A stretch of 64,000 nt of DNA from NCBI RefSeq assembly GCF_001028665.1, contig NZ_CP011503.1, forward strand, positions 2,542,001-2,606,000. Reading direction: 5' to 3'. Position 1 is the stretch's first letter. Every line of letters begins with the position of its first letter. Below the pieces are notes generated by a model that ran no database searches, was not told the origin of the DNA, and saw only the letters and a program-made list of their open reading frames with translations. The position numbers were made by a program, and so were the translations under genes. The DNA comes from Burkholderia pyrrocinia. GTDB lineage: Bacteria > Pseudomonadota > Gammaproteobacteria > Burkholderiales > Burkholderiaceae. Of the stretch, positions 16,381 to 27,551 are shown piece by piece.

Positions 16381-17748
16381 TCAACGTGACGCAGGTGCGA
16401 ATTTCGGGCGGATCCGTGCGTAGAACACGACCGCGAGCAGCGCGAGCCACGCCGCGCCGACATACAGCGCGACACGCGTATCCTCGAACCAGCCGAGCAT
16501 CACGATCACGAAACCCATGAACGCGATCGTCAGTGCCGGCGCCACCGGCCACAACGGCACCTTGAATTTCAGCGCCGCGACTTCGGCGTTCGACAGGCGG
16601 CGACGCATCGCGACCTGCGACAGCAGGATCATCAGCCACACCCACACCGTGGCGAACGTCGCGATCGCCGCGACCATCAGGAACACGTCCTTCGGCATCA
16701 GGTAGTTGAGCAGCACGCCGACGAGCAGCGCGCCCGCCATCACGAGCACCGTGACCCACGGCACGCCGTGCCGCGACGTCGTCATCAGCACGCGCGGCGC
16801 CTGGCCCTGCCGCGCCATCCCGAACATCATCCGGCCCGCGCCGAAGATGTCGCTGTTGATCGCCGAGATCGCCGCGCTGATCACGACCAGGTTGAGAATC
16901 GTCGCGGCCGACTTCACGCCGAGCGCCGAGAAGATCTGCACGAACGGGCTGCCGTCGCCGCCGACGCCCGTCCACGGGCTGATCGACATCAGCACGACCA
17001 TCGTCAGCACGTAGAACAGCAGGATGCGCGCGGGCACCGCGTTGATCGCGCGCGGAATCACGCGCTCCGGGTCCTTCGCCTCGCCGGCGCTCATCCCGAT
17101 CACCTCGATCCCGCCGTACGCGAAGATCACGACCGACAACGACGCGATCAGCCCGCCGACACCGTTCGGCAGGAAGCCCCCATGGTTCCACAGGTTCGCG
17201 AACGTCGGCACGTCGGCCGAATGGCCGAAGTGCATGCCGGTCAGCAGGATCGCGACGCCGCCGCCGATCATCGCGACGATCGCGCCGACCTTGATGATCG
17301 ACAGCCAGAACTCGAGCTCGCCGAACACCTTCACGTGGCACAGGTTCAGGCCGCAGATGATTGCGACGACCCCGAGCACCCAGATCCATTGCGGGACATC
17401 CGGAAACCAGAAGCCCATGTAGATGCCGAACGCGGTGATGTCGGCGATCGCGACGATCACCATTTCGAGCGTGTAGGTCCAGCCGGTGACGAATCCCGCG
17501 AACGGGCCGAGGTTCTCGGTCGCGTAGTGGCCGAACGAGCCGGCGACGGGTTCGCGTACGGCCATCTCGCCGAGCGCGCGCATCACCATGTAGACGGCCG
17601 CGCCGCCGAGGATGTACGCCAGGATCACGGCCGGGCCCGCGAGCTGGATCGCGGACGCCGAGCCGTAGAACAGCCCCGTGCCGATCGCCGAGCCCAGCGC
17701 GAGAAAGCGGATGTGCCGCGCGCTCAGGTGGCGCTGCAAGTTTTTCAT
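16381..17748 (-). CDS. APC-family amino-acid permease (ProY/HutT-like)
   Basis: A 455-residue amino-acid/polyamine/organocation permease with about 12 membrane helices. The N terminus ([31 protein letters not shown]) is the conserved GSAIGTGLF substrate-site region of the amino-acid transporter subfamily; [17 protein letters not shown] and [20 protein letters not shown] are also typical. ProY-like members have been linked to proline or histidine uptake, and Pseudomonas HutT belongs here; the substrate cannot be read directly. ATG at 17748 is chosen over an upstream in-frame ATG because it gives the family N terminus. A GntR/HutC-like operator is 59 nt upstream. Confidence 0.85.
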   Translation of the reverse strand: MKNLQRHLSARHIRFLALGSAIGTGLFYGSASAIQLAGPAVILAYILGGAAVYMVMRALGEMAVREPVAGSFGHYATENLGPFAGFVTGWTYTLEMVIVAIADITAFGIYMGFWFPDVPQWIWVLGVVAIICGLNLCHVKVFGELEFWLSIIKVGAIVAMIGGGVAILLTGMHFGHSADVPTFANLWNHGGFLPNGVGGLIASLSVVIFAYGGIEVIGMSAGEAKDPERVIPRAINAVPARILLFYVLTMVVLMSISPWTGVGGDGSPFVQIFSALGVKSAATILNLVVISAAISAINSDIFGAGRMMFGMARQGQAPRVLMTTSRHGVPWVTVLVMAGALLVGVLLNYLMPKDVFLMVAAIATFATVWVWLMILLSQVAMRRRLSNAEVAALKFKVPLWPVAPALTIAFMGFVIVMLGWFEDTRVALYVGAAWLALLAVVFYARIRPKFAPASR

Positions 17749-17806
17749 CGAGTCTCCGATATCGTTATGCGACGGACCGGGCGAGCGGAGCCGGTCCGAA
17801 TGGCTC

Positions 17807-17824
17807 AAGTTGTCTATACAACTT
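17807..17824. promoter_or_regulatory. GntR/HutC-like operator upstream of the ProY-like permease
   Basis: AAGTTGT-CTAT-ACAACTT is an inverted repeat with 7-bp arms. Its core TTGTCTATACAA resembles HutC-subfamily GntR operators (TGTATATACA type). A near-identical copy precedes the NCS1 permease at 62875-62892. It is followed by a low-GC stretch typical of a promoter. Confidence 0.6.
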
Positions 17825-18031
17825 AAATGTGAACGAATGATAACAAGCCGGGCCCGGTAACCGGAATCGGGTATTCCCTGACTGGCGCGACGAGCGGAAT
17901 AGAGGGTGGGGCGGTCGCGCGCCGTCGGCGTGGAGCGGGCGGGTCATGCTTCGGGGGATCGTTGAATCGGGGAACGCCGGTGGCCGAGCCGCGTCGCGCG
18001 CGGGCCGGCCACCGGCGGGAACAGTCGAGGG

Positions 18032-20323
18032 TCAGGCGGGCAGGCGGATCACGCTCGCGTCCTTGCGGATCAGCAGCGACGACGCAAGCATCTGCTTGCA
18101 CTGGTGCGCGAGCACCTTCAGGTCGTGCGTGAGCTCGGCGCCGACCGCATCGGATTTTTCCGCCGACACGACCATCGCGTCGAGATCGCGCGTGATCTGC
18201 TTCGATGCTTCGAGCTGATCGGCGGGCGGCGGCTCGCCGGCCTCGGCCTTCTCGAGATTGTCGAGCACGGCGGCGAGGCCGCGCTGCAGCGCGTCGTCAT
18301 GGACGAGGCTGTCGTCGGCCGTGCACGCGTTGCGGATCAGCGGCGCGGCGGCCGTGATCTGCGCGCCGAGCACGTGCGTCTGCACGAGCAGGTCGTTCAG
18401 CTCGGGCACGAAGCGCTGATGCGCCTTCGGCTCGATCATCATCCGCTGGAACGCCTGCCCGAGGTTCGCGAACGCGATATGCACGTCCTTGCGCGCGAGG
18501 CGGTAGCGGTAGTCGTCGTCGAGGCTCGTGGCCGGCGTCTCGACCGCCGCGGCGATGACCGGCACGACGGCCGCGCCGTCGGCGGCGGGTACGGGCGGCG
18601 GCGACGCACCGCGACCGGCGCGCCACACGGCTTCGAAATACTTGCGGGTCGCCACGAGCATGTCGGCGACCTGCTTGCCCATCAGCCGGTATTCCCAGTA
18701 CGGGAACAGCCGGCTCGCGGCGATCGCGATCATGCAGCCGACCACCGTGTCGATCGCGCGCTCGCCGATGATCCGCATGCTGCCCGGCGCGAGCAGGTGG
18801 AACATCAGCAGCACGTACGACGACGTGAATACGACGCTCGCCGCGTAGTTGAACAGCAGCAGGCTGTAGCTCATCACCATCGACCCGAACATGATCGCGA
18901 TCAGCAGGTGCGGCTCCTTCACCGTGTAGATCAGCGCGATGCTCGCCGCGCAGCCGATCAGCGTGCCGACGATCCGCTGCGCGTTGCGCTGCTTGGTCAG
19001 CGAGTAGCCGGGCTTCAGGATGATGATGGTCGTCATCACGATCCAGTACGCGTTCGTGAGCGGCAGCAGCCGGCCGAGCCAGAAGCCGACCGCTACGGCG
19101 ATCGTCACGCGCAGCGCGTGGCGAAAGCTCGGCGAGCGCATGTTCAGGTTCGAGAAGATCAGCAGCGGCGACATCCGGCGGCGCTGCAGGAAGCGCGTGA
19201 GCGCCTTGTCGATCTTCAGTTCGGTTTGCTGCGGATCGGCGTGGCCGGACAGGTTGCGGCGCATCCGTTCGATCAGGCGCGTCGCGCTCCAGATGCGCCG
19301 GAACGTCGACAGCACGGCCGCATACGCTTCCGCGTTGGTGGCCGCGAAGTTCTTCTTGCGCATCAGCTCGATCTCGTACTCGATCGCGCGCAGTTCGGCC
19401 TTCACGCTGATCCGCGAATGCGGCGCACGATTCTCGAGCACCGCGAGGCCGATTTCCTCGAGATCGCGGGCCGCCTTGCGGATCAGGTCGCGGTAGAAAA
19501 TGATGAGATCGGAGCCGCCGAACGTGTTGCGCACGAGCGGGTAGTCGGTGTGCGCGCCGACGAACAGCTCGTGCAGGTCGACGCTGTTGATGAACAGGTT
19601 GTACATCGTCGTGCGGCCGGGATCGAGCTTGCCGCGCCGCAGCTTCGGCAGGTTGCGCAGCACGATGTCGCGCGCGGTTTCCTGCGTTTCGACCGCGGTG
19701 ATCTGCCGGGCGACGAGATTGCGATAGCACTCGTCGAGATCGGCATCGAGATCGTAGAACTGCGCGCGCGCGAGCAGGTAGTCGGCGCATGCGAACAGGC
19801 TCTCGGCCAGCGCCTGCTGCTCGATCCGGCGCGCCTGCCAGCGCGACACGAGCGTGGCCCAGTACGTATACCAGAGGCCGCCTGCGAGAATCCAGCCGGC
19901 GTTGACGAACGCCTGCAGCGGCGTGAATTTCTCCTCGAGCGTCATCACCATCATGAACAGCGTCGCGAAGCTGATCTGCGGCCAGCGGTTGCCGTAGACG
20001 ACGATCAGCGACAGCACGAACGTGAGCGGCACGATCGTGAGCCACAGCGCGAAGATGTGCGGTGTCGCGAGGCCGGTGGCGAGCGCGGCCAGGAAGCCGA
20101 TCACGCTGCACGCGAGCATTTCGTTGTGCTTGTACTTCAGCGGGCCCGGCATGTCGACGACGCACGCGCCGAGCGCGCCCGTCGAGATCGTGAAGCCGAG
20201 CTCCCGGTTGTGAAACACGATCAGGCACAGCACGGCCGGCAGCGAGACGCCGACCGCGATCCGCAGGCCGCCGAAAAAGTACTGGCTGTAGAAAAACTTT
20301 CTGATTTCGACCGAATAGCGCAT
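18032..20323 (-). CDS. FUSC-family (YccS-like) membrane transporter
   Basis: A 763-residue protein with two clusters of membrane helices (about residues 15-165 and 395-530) separated by a helical cytoplasmic region, the layout of the fusaric acid resistance/YccS/AaeB family. The conserved segment ALRVTIAVAVGFWLGRLLPLTNAYWIVMTTIIILKP marks the second membrane half. The C-terminal 200 residues are cytoplasmic and charged. The start at 20323 gives MRYSVEIRKFFYSQYFFGGLRIAVG, typical for YccS-like proteins. The likely role is efflux of aromatic acids or similar compounds, inferred only from the family. It is divergent from recC with about 180 nt between. Confidence 0.8.
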   Translation of the reverse strand: MRYSVEIRKFFYSQYFFGGLRIAVGVSLPAVLCLIVFHNRELGFTISTGALGACVVDMPGPLKYKHNEMLACSVIGFLAALATGLATPHIFALWLTIVPLTFVLSLIVVYGNRWPQISFATLFMMVMTLEEKFTPLQAFVNAGWILAGGLWYTYWATLVSRWQARRIEQQALAESLFACADYLLARAQFYDLDADLDECYRNLVARQITAVETQETARDIVLRNLPKLRRGKLDPGRTTMYNLFINSVDLHELFVGAHTDYPLVRNTFGGSDLIIFYRDLIRKAARDLEEIGLAVLENRAPHSRISVKAELRAIEYEIELMRKKNFAATNAEAYAAVLSTFRRIWSATRLIERMRRNLSGHADPQQTELKIDKALTRFLQRRRMSPLLIFSNLNMRSPSFRHALRVTIAVAVGFWLGRLLPLTNAYWIVMTTIIILKPGYSLTKQRNAQRIVGTLIGCAASIALIYTVKEPHLLIAIMFGSMVMSYSLLLFNYAASVVFTSSYVLLMFHLLAPGSMRIIGERAIDTVVGCMIAIAASRLFPYWEYRLMGKQVADMLVATRKYFEAVWRAGRGASPPPVPAADGAAVVPVIAAAVETPATSLDDDYRYRLARKDVHIAFANLGQAFQRMMIEPKAHQRFVPELNDLLVQTHVLGAQITAAAPLIRNACTADDSLVHDDALQRGLAAVLDNLEKAEAGEPPPADQLEASKQITRDLDAMVVSAEKSDAVGAELTHDLKVLAHQCKQMLASSLLIRKDASVIRLPA

Positions 20324-20505
20324 CGATGGGCTGAATGGCAGACGAAGAGGCCCGGGGGCGGCATGTTGACTGGCGACGAGTCTATCGTATTTCGCGGTCC
20401 GCAAAACCTGGCTTTCCGGACGAGGCTCGCGGCGGCGGTCCATTTGCTATCCTTGGGGACCCTGTTCGCCCGGCCCGGCCGGTGCGAGGTCCCGACGCCT
20501 GCCTC

Positions 20506-23500
20506 ATGCTCCATCTCTTCTATTCGAATCGTCACGAAACGCTGGCCGACGCGCTGCTCGAGGATCTGGCCGCGTTCCCGGCCCGCAACGGCCCGTGGGC
20601 GCCGCAGCAGGTCATCGTGCCGAGCGCGGCGCTGCGCCGCCGTCTCGAGCTCGACATCGCCGCGCGCAACGGCGTGTGTGCGAACGTCGAGTTCACGTAT
20701 CTCGCGCAATGGCTGTGGGCGCAGATCGGCCGCGTGATGGAGGTGCCCAAGCGTTCGCCGTTCGCGCCCGACCGCCTCGTGTGGCGCTGCTACCGGCTGT
20801 TCGCGCAGGCGGCCGACGGCGCGCCGTGGCTCGCGTCGCCGCGGCTTGCCGCTTATCTGTCCGCGTCCGACGATGCGATGCGCTACGAACTCGCGCACCG
20901 CGTCGCGGCCGTGCTCGATCATTACCTGACCTATCGTCCCGAATGGCTGGCCGCGTGGCAGGCCGGCGAATCCGTGCTCGCGGGCGACGGCGCGCCGCGC
21001 GGGATCAGCGACGCCGCGCGCGACGACGAGCGCTGGCAGGCCGCGTTGTGGCGCGCGCTGCTCGCGGAACTGAGCGACAGCGGCACGCCGCCCGCGCACC
21101 GCTTCCTCGTCGAGGCGCGCCATCTCGATGCCGATGCGGTCGCGCGCGCCGACTGGCCGGAATCGGTCAGCGTGTTCGCACTGCCGACGATGCCGCCGCT
21201 GCACGTCGCGCTGCTGCGCGAGTTGTCGCGCTGGATCGACGTGCGCGTCTATGCGCTGAACCCGTGCCGCGAATTCTGGTTCGACATCGTGACCGCCGCG
21301 CATGCCGAGGCGCTCGATGCGGCCGGGCGGCTCGACTACCAGGAAGTCGGCCATCCGCTGCTCGCCGAGTGGGGCCGGCAGACGCAGGCGCAACTGCACA
21401 TGCTGCACGAACTGACTGAAAGCGCTGCGTCGGGCGATGCGTCGCGTTTCGTCGAGAATCCCGCGCCGACGTGGCTCGCACGCGTGCAGAACGCGATCCT
21501 CGAGCTGCAGCCGGAGGCCGAAGCCGGCGATCCGCCGGCCGAACGCGGGATCGAGGTGCACGTGTGCCACAGCCTCGCGCGCCAGCTCGAGGTGCTGCAC
21601 GACCGGCTGCTCGCGTGGTTCGACGCGGACGCGAGCCTGCAGCCGTCCGACGTGCTCGTTGCGGTGGCCGACCTCGCGGCGGCCGGGCCGCTGATCGATG
21701 CCGTGTTCGGCACCGCCGGCGCCGGCGGCGCGCGCGTGCCTTACCGGATCACCGGCCTGCCGCCGTCGCAGGCAAACCCGGTCGCGCGCGTGCTGCTCGA
21801 CTGGCTCGCATTGCCGGAGCGGGAGGTCGGCGCGCCGGAGCTGGTCGAATGGCTGCGCGTCGACGCGGTGGCTGCGCGCTACGGCATCGATGCGGCCGCG
21901 CTCGAGACGGTGCAGACCTGGCTCGCGGCCGCCGGCGCGCGGCGCGGGCTGTCGCCGCTCGCGAGCGACGACGCGGCCGTGCCTTCGCCGCGCCATACGT
22001 TCTCCGATGCGCTCGCGCGGCTCTTTCTCGGCTATGCGATGCCCGAAGGCGCGGCGCCGGTCGGCGCGTGGCTGCCGATCGAGGCGGCCACGGGCAGCGA
22101 GGCCGAGCTGCTCGGCCGGCTCGCGCGCTTTACCGACGATCTCGACGGCTTCGCGCGGCGGCTCGCCGAATCCCATACGCCGCGCGGCTGGAGCGAACTG
22201 TTCGCCGACACGCTCGCGCGCTTCTTCGATTCTGGCGCCGCGTATGCGGACGCGCTTGCCGGTGTGCGCGACGCGCTCGACGCAATGCTGGCCGCGATGA
22301 CGGAGGGCGCGCCCGACGAAGCGTTGCCGGCGGCCGTCGTCCGCGCGGGGCTGACCGCGGCGCTCGACGATCCGGCGCGCGGCGGGGTGCCGTGGGGCGG
22401 CGTCACGTTCTCGTCGCTGACGAGCCTGCGCGGCCTGCCGTACCGCGTCGTCTGCCTGCTCGGGATGGACGACGGCGTGCTGCCGAGCCTTGCGCGCGCG
22501 GACGAATTCGACCTGATGGCCGTGTTGCCGAAGCTCGGCGACCGGCAGCGCCGCGACGACGAGCGCAACCTGTTTCTCGACCTGCTGCTCGCCGCACGCG
22601 ATCGGCTGCTGATCGCGTACACGGGCCGCAGCATCCGCGACAACGCACCGCTGCCGCCGGCGGCGCTCGTCGACGAACTGCTCGACCATCTCGCGCTCGT
22701 CACGGCCGGGCCCGACGCGGCGCCGGACGCCGTCGATGCCGCGCGACGTGCGTTCATCGTCGAGCATCCGCTGCAACCGTTCGCGGCCGCGTATTTCCAG
22801 CCCGGCAGCGGGCTCGTTTCCTATGACGCCGAGCGTGCGGCGCTCGCGTCGCTGCTGGCCGCCGATGCGTCGCGCGACGGGCCGCGCGAACTGCCGTTCT
22901 TCGCGCAGCCGCTGCCGGCCGAACCGGTCGAGCCCGTCGTGTTCAGCGAGTTCGAGCGCTTCTGGCGGCATCCCGCGCGTGCGCTGCTGCGCGCACGGCT
23001 CGGCATCGTGCTCGCCGACGCGCAGGCCGAATTGCTCGACAGGGAGCCGTTCACGCTCGACTTCGCCGGCAGCGACGCACTCGCCGAACGCGTGCTGCCG
23101 CTCCTGATCGAATCGGATGATGGGGCCGCGCACGATCATGCGTTGCGCATTGCCGATGCGAGCCCCGAACTGCCGGGCGGTGCGACGGGCGCCGTGTGGC
23201 GCGACCAGGCGCTCGGCTCGATGACGCAGCTTGCGTCGAACGTGCGCCGCGCGCTGGCCGACGGCATCGAGCGGCGGCCGTTTTCGCTCGTCGTCGTGCC
23301 TGCGTGGCCCGACACGGAACAGGCGCTGTTCGGCGCCGACGACGCGATGCTGTCGGGCGATGCGGTGAGCGCGCCGCTCGAACTGCACGGCACGCTGAAC
23401 CGGCTCACGCCGGCCGGGCAGATCATCTACCGCTATGCACGGTCAAGCGCGCGCGACTACCTGTCCGCGTGGCTCGCGCATCTCGTCTATTGCGCGGTCG

Positions 23501-23844
23501 AGCCGGGTGGCCCGCGCCGTACGCTGTGGTTCGGCAGCGGCGGTGCGTTCGAACTCACGCCGGTCGCGGCGCCGCTCGAGCGGCTCGCGCCGCTTGCCGC
23601 GCTGTTTCGCGCAGGGCGGCGCATGCCGCTGCGGTTTTTCCCGCGCAGTGCGTGGGCGAGGGTGTCCGACGGCGAGGCCAAGGCCGCGAGCGTCTGGATC
23701 AACGAGCGCGTCGTGAGCGAAGCCGACGATCCGGCCATCGCGATCGCGTGGCGCGGTGCGCATGCATCGCTCGACGAGCCGTTCGGCACGCTCGCGCGGC
23801 TCGTGTTCGAGCCGCTCGTCGAACATCTGAAGGAGGTCGCATGA
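20506..23844 (+). CDS. recC: Exodeoxyribonuclease V gamma subunit RecC
   Basis: A 1112-residue RecC. The start MLHLFYSNRHETLADALLEDL is the canonical N terminus, so ATG at 20506 is chosen over an earlier in-frame ATG. In the RecBCD complex RecC has inactive helicase folds that split the duplex and scan for Chi. The body shows the SLTSLRGLPYRVVCLLGMDDGVLP and DRQRRDDERNLFLDLLLAARDRLLIAYTGRS segments characteristic of RecC, and a C-terminal nuclease-like fold lacking catalytic residues. It ends in an ATGA overlap with recB (23841-23844), so the subunits are probably made in fixed proportion. Confidence 0.95.
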   Translation: MLHLFYSNRHETLADALLEDLAAFPARNGPWAPQQVIVPSAALRRRLELDIAARNGVCANVEFTYLAQWLWAQIGRVMEVPKRSPFAPDRLVWRCYRLFAQAADGAPWLASPRLAAYLSASDDAMRYELAHRVAAVLDHYLTYRPEWLAAWQAGESVLAGDGAPRGISDAARDDERWQAALWRALLAELSDSGTPPAHRFLVEARHLDADAVARADWPESVSVFALPTMPPLHVALLRELSRWIDVRVYALNPCREFWFDIVTAAHAEALDAAGRLDYQEVGHPLLAEWGRQTQAQLHMLHELTESAASGDASRFVENPAPTWLARVQNAILELQPEAEAGDPPAERGIEVHVCHSLARQLEVLHDRLLAWFDADASLQPSDVLVAVADLAAAGPLIDAVFGTAGAGGARVPYRITGLPPSQANPVARVLLDWLALPEREVGAPELVEWLRVDAVAARYGIDAAALETVQTWLAAAGARRGLSPLASDDAAVPSPRHTFSDALARLFLGYAMPEGAAPVGAWLPIEAATGSEAELLGRLARFTDDLDGFARRLAESHTPRGWSELFADTLARFFDSGAAYADALAGVRDALDAMLAAMTEGAPDEALPAAVVRAGLTAALDDPARGGVPWGGVTFSSLTSLRGLPYRVVCLLGMDDGVLPSLARADEFDLMAVLPKLGDRQRRDDERNLFLDLLLAARDRLLIAYTGRSIRDNAPLPPAALVDELLDHLALVTAGPDAAPDAVDAARRAFIVEHPLQPFAAAYFQPGSGLVSYDAERAALASLLAADASRDGPRELPFFAQPLPAEPVEPVVFSEFERFWRHPARALLRARLGIVLADAQAELLDREPFTLDFAGSDALAERVLPLLIESDDGAAHDHALRIADASPELPGGATGAVWRDQALGSMTQLASNVRRALADGIERRPFSLVVVPAWPDTEQALFGADDAMLSGDAVSAPLELHGTLNRLTPAGQIIYRYARSSARDYLSAWLAHLVYCAVEPGGPRRTLWFGSGGAFELTPVAAPLERLAPLAALFRAGRRMPLRFFPRSAWARVSDGEAKAASVWINERVVSEADDPAIAIAWRGAHASLDEPFGTLARLVFEPLVEHLKEVA

Positions 23845-26800
23845 GCGCCGTGTCGCAGCCGCAGCCGGCGCTCGAACTCGACGTGTTCGCGTGCCCGCTC
23901 GACGGCGTCAACCAGATCGAGGCGTCGGCCGGCACCGGCAAGACCTGGAACATCTGCGCGCTGTATGTGCGCCTGCTGCTCGAAAAGGATCTGGGCGCGG
24001 ACGAAATCCTCGTCGTGACCTTCACGAAGGCGGCGACGGCCGAACTGCACGAGCGGATTCGCGGCCGGCTCGCGCAGCTCGCGCACGTGCTTGCGAAAGG
24101 CGACGACGGTAGCGATCCGTTTATCACTCGCTTGTTCGAAACGACGCTCGGCGAAGGCGGCACGATCGATCGCGAAATCGCCGAGAAGCGGATCCGGCGC
24201 GCGCTGCGCGCGTTCGACCAGGCCGCGATCCATACGATCCACGCGTTCTGCCAGCGCGCGCTGCAGGAAGCGCCGTTCGCGGCCGCGATGCCGTTCGCGT
24301 TCGACATGGAGGCCGACGACGCATCGCTGCGCTTCGAGCTTGCGGCGGACTTCTGGCGCACGCGCGTCGAACCGGCGGCCGCGCGCTGGCCGGGCTTCGC
24401 GACCTGGCTCGTCGAATCGGGCGCCGGCCCGGCCGCGCTCGATGCGCAGCTCGCGCGCCGGCTGAAGAAGCCGCTCGCCGCGCTGCGCTGGGACGGCGTG
24501 ACCGAGCCGGACGAATCGGCCGAGGCCGCCGCGGCCGAATGCTTCGCCGAGGCGGCGCGGATGTGGGCGGCCGAGCGTGAGGCGATCGATGCGTTGCTGC
24601 GCACCGCGCAGCCCGCGCTCAACCAGCGCTCGCACAAGCCCGATGCGGTTGCAGATGCGCTCGCCGCGTGGGCCGCGCATTTCGCGCAAGGCGAAGCGAC
24701 GGCTGCGCTGCCGAAGGCCGCACTGAAGCTCACGCGCACCGCGCTCGTGAAAGCGACGAAAAAAGGCGGCGCGACACCCGAACACGCGTTCTTCGACGTG
24801 GCCGACGCGCTCGAAGCGGCCGTGGCGGCGGCCGAGGCCGCGCAGCGCGCGCGCTGGCTCGCGCTGATCGCCGAATGGCTCGACATGGCGCCGGGCGAAC
24901 TGGCCGAGCGCAAGCGTACGCGGCGTGTCGTCTCGTTCGACGATCTGCTCGCGAACCTGTACCACGCGCTGCATGCGCATCCGTGGCTCGCCGAGACGCT
25001 GCGCGTGCGCTATCCGGCGGCGCTGATCGACGAGTTCCAGGATACCGACCCGCTGCAGTTCGCGATCTTCGATCGCATCTTCGCGCCGGGCGGGCCGCTG
25101 TTCCTCGTCGGCGATCCGAAGCAGGCGATCTACAGCTTCCGCGCGGCCGATCTGCATACCTATCTTGCGGCACGCGCGAGCGCGAGCGCGTGCTACACGC
25201 TGGCAGTCAACCAGCGCTCGACGCCCGCGATCGTCGATGCGTGCAACCGCTTCTTCATGTCGAATCCGCGCGCGTTCGTGCTCGACGGGCTCGACTATTA
25301 CGCGGTGCGTGCCGGCACGCGCGTGCGTGCGCCGTTCGTCGACGAAACCGATCCGGGCCCGGCCGGCGATTTCCGGGTCTGGGCGCTGCCGGGCGGCGAA
25401 GGCACGCTGCTCAAGCGCGATGCGCAGGCGCAGGCCGCCCAGGCCTGCGCGGCCGAGATCGCACGGCTGATGCGCGGCGCGCGCGAAGGGCGCGTGCGGC
25501 TGGGCGACACGCCGCTGTCGCCGGGCAACATCGCGGTGCTCGTGCAGACGCACCGGCAGGGCAGTCTCGTGAAACGTGTGCTCGCCACGTGGGGCATCGG
25601 CAGCGTCGAACTGGCGCAGGCATCGGTGTTCTCGACCGGCGACGCCGAGCAGCTCGAACGCGTGCTGGCGGCGATCGACGCGCCGGGCGACTTGCGGCGC
25701 CTGCGCGCGGCGCTCGCGGCCGACTGGTTCGGCCTCGATGCCGGCGCGCTGTGGCGGATGGAGCAAGGCGACGGCGATGCGTCGCACGAAGCGTCCGCGG
25801 CCGACAGTGCCGACGCGATGAGCTGGGTCGAGCGTTTCTCGCGGTATCGGCTGCTGTGGCGCGAACGCGGTTTCGCGGTGATGTGGCGCACGTTCACGCG
25901 CGAACTGCGGATTGCCGAGCGGCTGATGGCCGGCGCGGACGGCGAACGCCGCGTGACCGACATCAACCACCTGGCCGAGCTGACGCAGGCGCGCGCATCC
26001 GCTCAGCCGGGCATCGCGCCGACGCTGCGCTGGCTCGCTGCGCAACGGCTCGACGGCGGCGGCGAGGAAGCGCAGTTGCGCCTCGAATCCGATCGCAACC
26101 TCGTGCAGATCGTGACCGTGCACAAGTCGAAGGGCCTTGAATACGCGATCGTGTTCTGTCCGTTCCTGAACGACGGCGGGTTGCGCGAGCCGCCGGCGTC
26201 CGCGCTGCCCGATGCGCGCGAGTATCACGACGACGCGGGCGACGCGGTGCTGCATTACGGATGCGACGACGAGGCGGCTGCGCACGCGGCGCGGCAGGCG
26301 CTGCGCGAGCAGGCCGCGGAACGCGCGCGGCTCGTCTACGTGGCGCTCACGCGCGCGGTCTATCGCAGCTACGTCGTCGCCGGGCCATACCTGTCGTCTC
26401 GCTCGACGCGCGAAGCGCGGCGCAGCGTGCTCAACTGGCTCGTCGCGGGCGCCGGCCACGCGTTCGATGCGTGGCTCGACGAGCCGCCCGACGAAGCCGC
26501 GCTCGACGCCGCGTGGCACGCGCTTGCAGGTGGCCCCGTGAGCGTCGCGCCGCTGCCGGTGCCCGCGCGCCGCGAGCGTCTCGCGGCCGGGCACGACGCA
26601 TCGCAGACGCTTGCGGCGCGCCATGCGACGCGCGTGCTGCGCGATGCGTGGCGGATGGCGAGCTTCAGCTCGCTGACCGCGTCGATGGCGCGCGAGGAGG
26701 CGGGCGTCGCGGCTGTGCCCGACGACGAACTGCGGCCCGACCACGATGCACTTGCCGAGGTGGCGCCGGACGGCGAGTTCATCCTGGCCGATACGGTTGC

Positions 26801-27551
26801 GCCCGAACCGCCTGACGACGACATCCTCGTGTTTCCGCGCGGCGCGGCGGCGGGCGAGTGCCTGCACCGGCTGTTCGAACTCAGCCGGTTCACGGAACCG
26901 GAGTCGTGGCACAAGGCCGCGCTCGGCGCGCTGCACGACCGGCCGGTCGAGGCCGAGCCCGAACTCGCGACGCGCCTGCCGACGATGATGGCGCGGCTCG
27001 TCGACGACGTCGTGCGCACCGAACTAGTCCCGGGCATGCGGCTTGCCGATCTCGATCCCGCGAAGCGGCTCGACGAAATGGGGTTCCTGTTCCCGGCGCC
27101 GTCGCTCGACCTGGCGGCGCTGCGCCGGCTGCTGGTCGCGCACGGCTACCCGGACGTTGCACTGGAGGCGGGCATGCTCGCCGGTTTCATCAAGGGTTTC
27201 ATCGACATGATCGTCGAACACGACGGCCGCTTCTGGATCGTCGACTGGAAGTCGAACCATCTCGGCACGACGCCGGACGCGTACGGCCCGCGCGCGCTCG
27301 ACGTCGCGATGGCCGATCACGCGTATCACCTGCAGGCGCTGCTCTACACGGTCGCGCTGCATCGCTACCTGCGCGGGCGGTTGCGCGATTACGACTACGA
27401 CACGCATATCGCGGGCTACCTGTACCTGTTCGTGCGGGGCGTGCGGCCCGACTGGCGCAGCGGCGGCGAGCCGGCCGGCGTGCATGCGCGGCGGCCCGGA
27501 CGCGCGCTCGTCGACGCACTCGACCGGATGATGGAAGGGGGCCGCGCATGA
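23841..27551 (+). CDS. recB: Exodeoxyribonuclease V beta subunit RecB
   Basis: A 1236-residue superfamily 1A helicase-nuclease. Walker A is in [11 protein letters not shown] (about residues 30-40), motif Ia in [17 protein letters not shown], the Walker B-type motif II in [14 protein letters not shown], motif III in [14 protein letters not shown], and motif V/VI in [15 protein letters not shown] and [11 protein letters not shown]. The C-terminal nuclease domain has [21 protein letters not shown], the D...DxK catalytic signature that cuts both strands. It provides the 3'-5' motor and loads RecA. Length is close to E. coli RecB (1180). ATGA overlaps join it to recC and recD. Confidence 0.96.
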   Translation: MSAVSQPQPALELDVFACPLDGVNQIEASAGTGKTWNICALYVRLLLEKDLGADEILVVTFTKAATAELHERIRGRLAQLAHVLAKGDDGSDPFITRLFETTLGEGGTIDREIAEKRIRRALRAFDQAAIHTIHAFCQRALQEAPFAAAMPFAFDMEADDASLRFELAADFWRTRVEPAAARWPGFATWLVESGAGPAALDAQLARRLKKPLAALRWDGVTEPDESAEAAAAECFAEAARMWAAEREAIDALLRTAQPALNQRSHKPDAVADALAAWAAHFAQGEATAALPKAALKLTRTALVKATKKGGATPEHAFFDVADALEAAVAAAEAAQRARWLALIAEWLDMAPGELAERKRTRRVVSFDDLLANLYHALHAHPWLAETLRVRYPAALIDEFQDTDPLQFAIFDRIFAPGGPLFLVGDPKQAIYSFRAADLHTYLAARASASACYTLAVNQRSTPAIVDACNRFFMSNPRAFVLDGLDYYAVRAGTRVRAPFVDETDPGPAGDFRVWALPGGEGTLLKRDAQAQAAQACAAEIARLMRGAREGRVRLGDTPLSPGNIAVLVQTHRQGSLVKRVLATWGIGSVELAQASVFSTGDAEQLERVLAAIDAPGDLRRLRAALAADWFGLDAGALWRMEQGDGDASHEASAADSADAMSWVERFSRYRLLWRERGFAVMWRTFTRELRIAERLMAGADGERRVTDINHLAELTQARASAQPGIAPTLRWLAAQRLDGGGEEAQLRLESDRNLVQIVTVHKSKGLEYAIVFCPFLNDGGLREPPASALPDAREYHDDAGDAVLHYGCDDEAAAHAARQALREQAAERARLVYVALTRAVYRSYVVAGPYLSSRSTREARRSVLNWLVAGAGHAFDAWLDEPPDEAALDAAWHALAGGPVSVAPLPVPARRERLAAGHDASQTLAARHATRVLRDAWRMASFSSLTASMAREEAGVAAVPDDELRPDHDALAEVAPDGEFILADTVAPEPPDDDILVFPRGAAAGECLHRLFELSRFTEPESWHKAALGALHDRPVEAEPELATRLPTMMARLVDDVVRTELVPGMRLADLDPAKRLDEMGFLFPAPSLDLAALRRLLVAHGYPDVALEAGMLAGFIKGFIDMIVEHDGRFWIVDWKSNHLGTTPDAYGPRALDVAMADHAYHLQALLYTVALHRYLRGRLRDYDYDTHIAGYLYLFVRGVRPDWRSGGEPAGVHARRPGRALVDALDRMMEGGRA

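Noticed and set aside
18104..20737. Long plus-strand frame opposite the FUSC gene
   Set aside because: Composition dominated by Arg, Val, Glu and His without any domain; antisense of a membrane protein gene.
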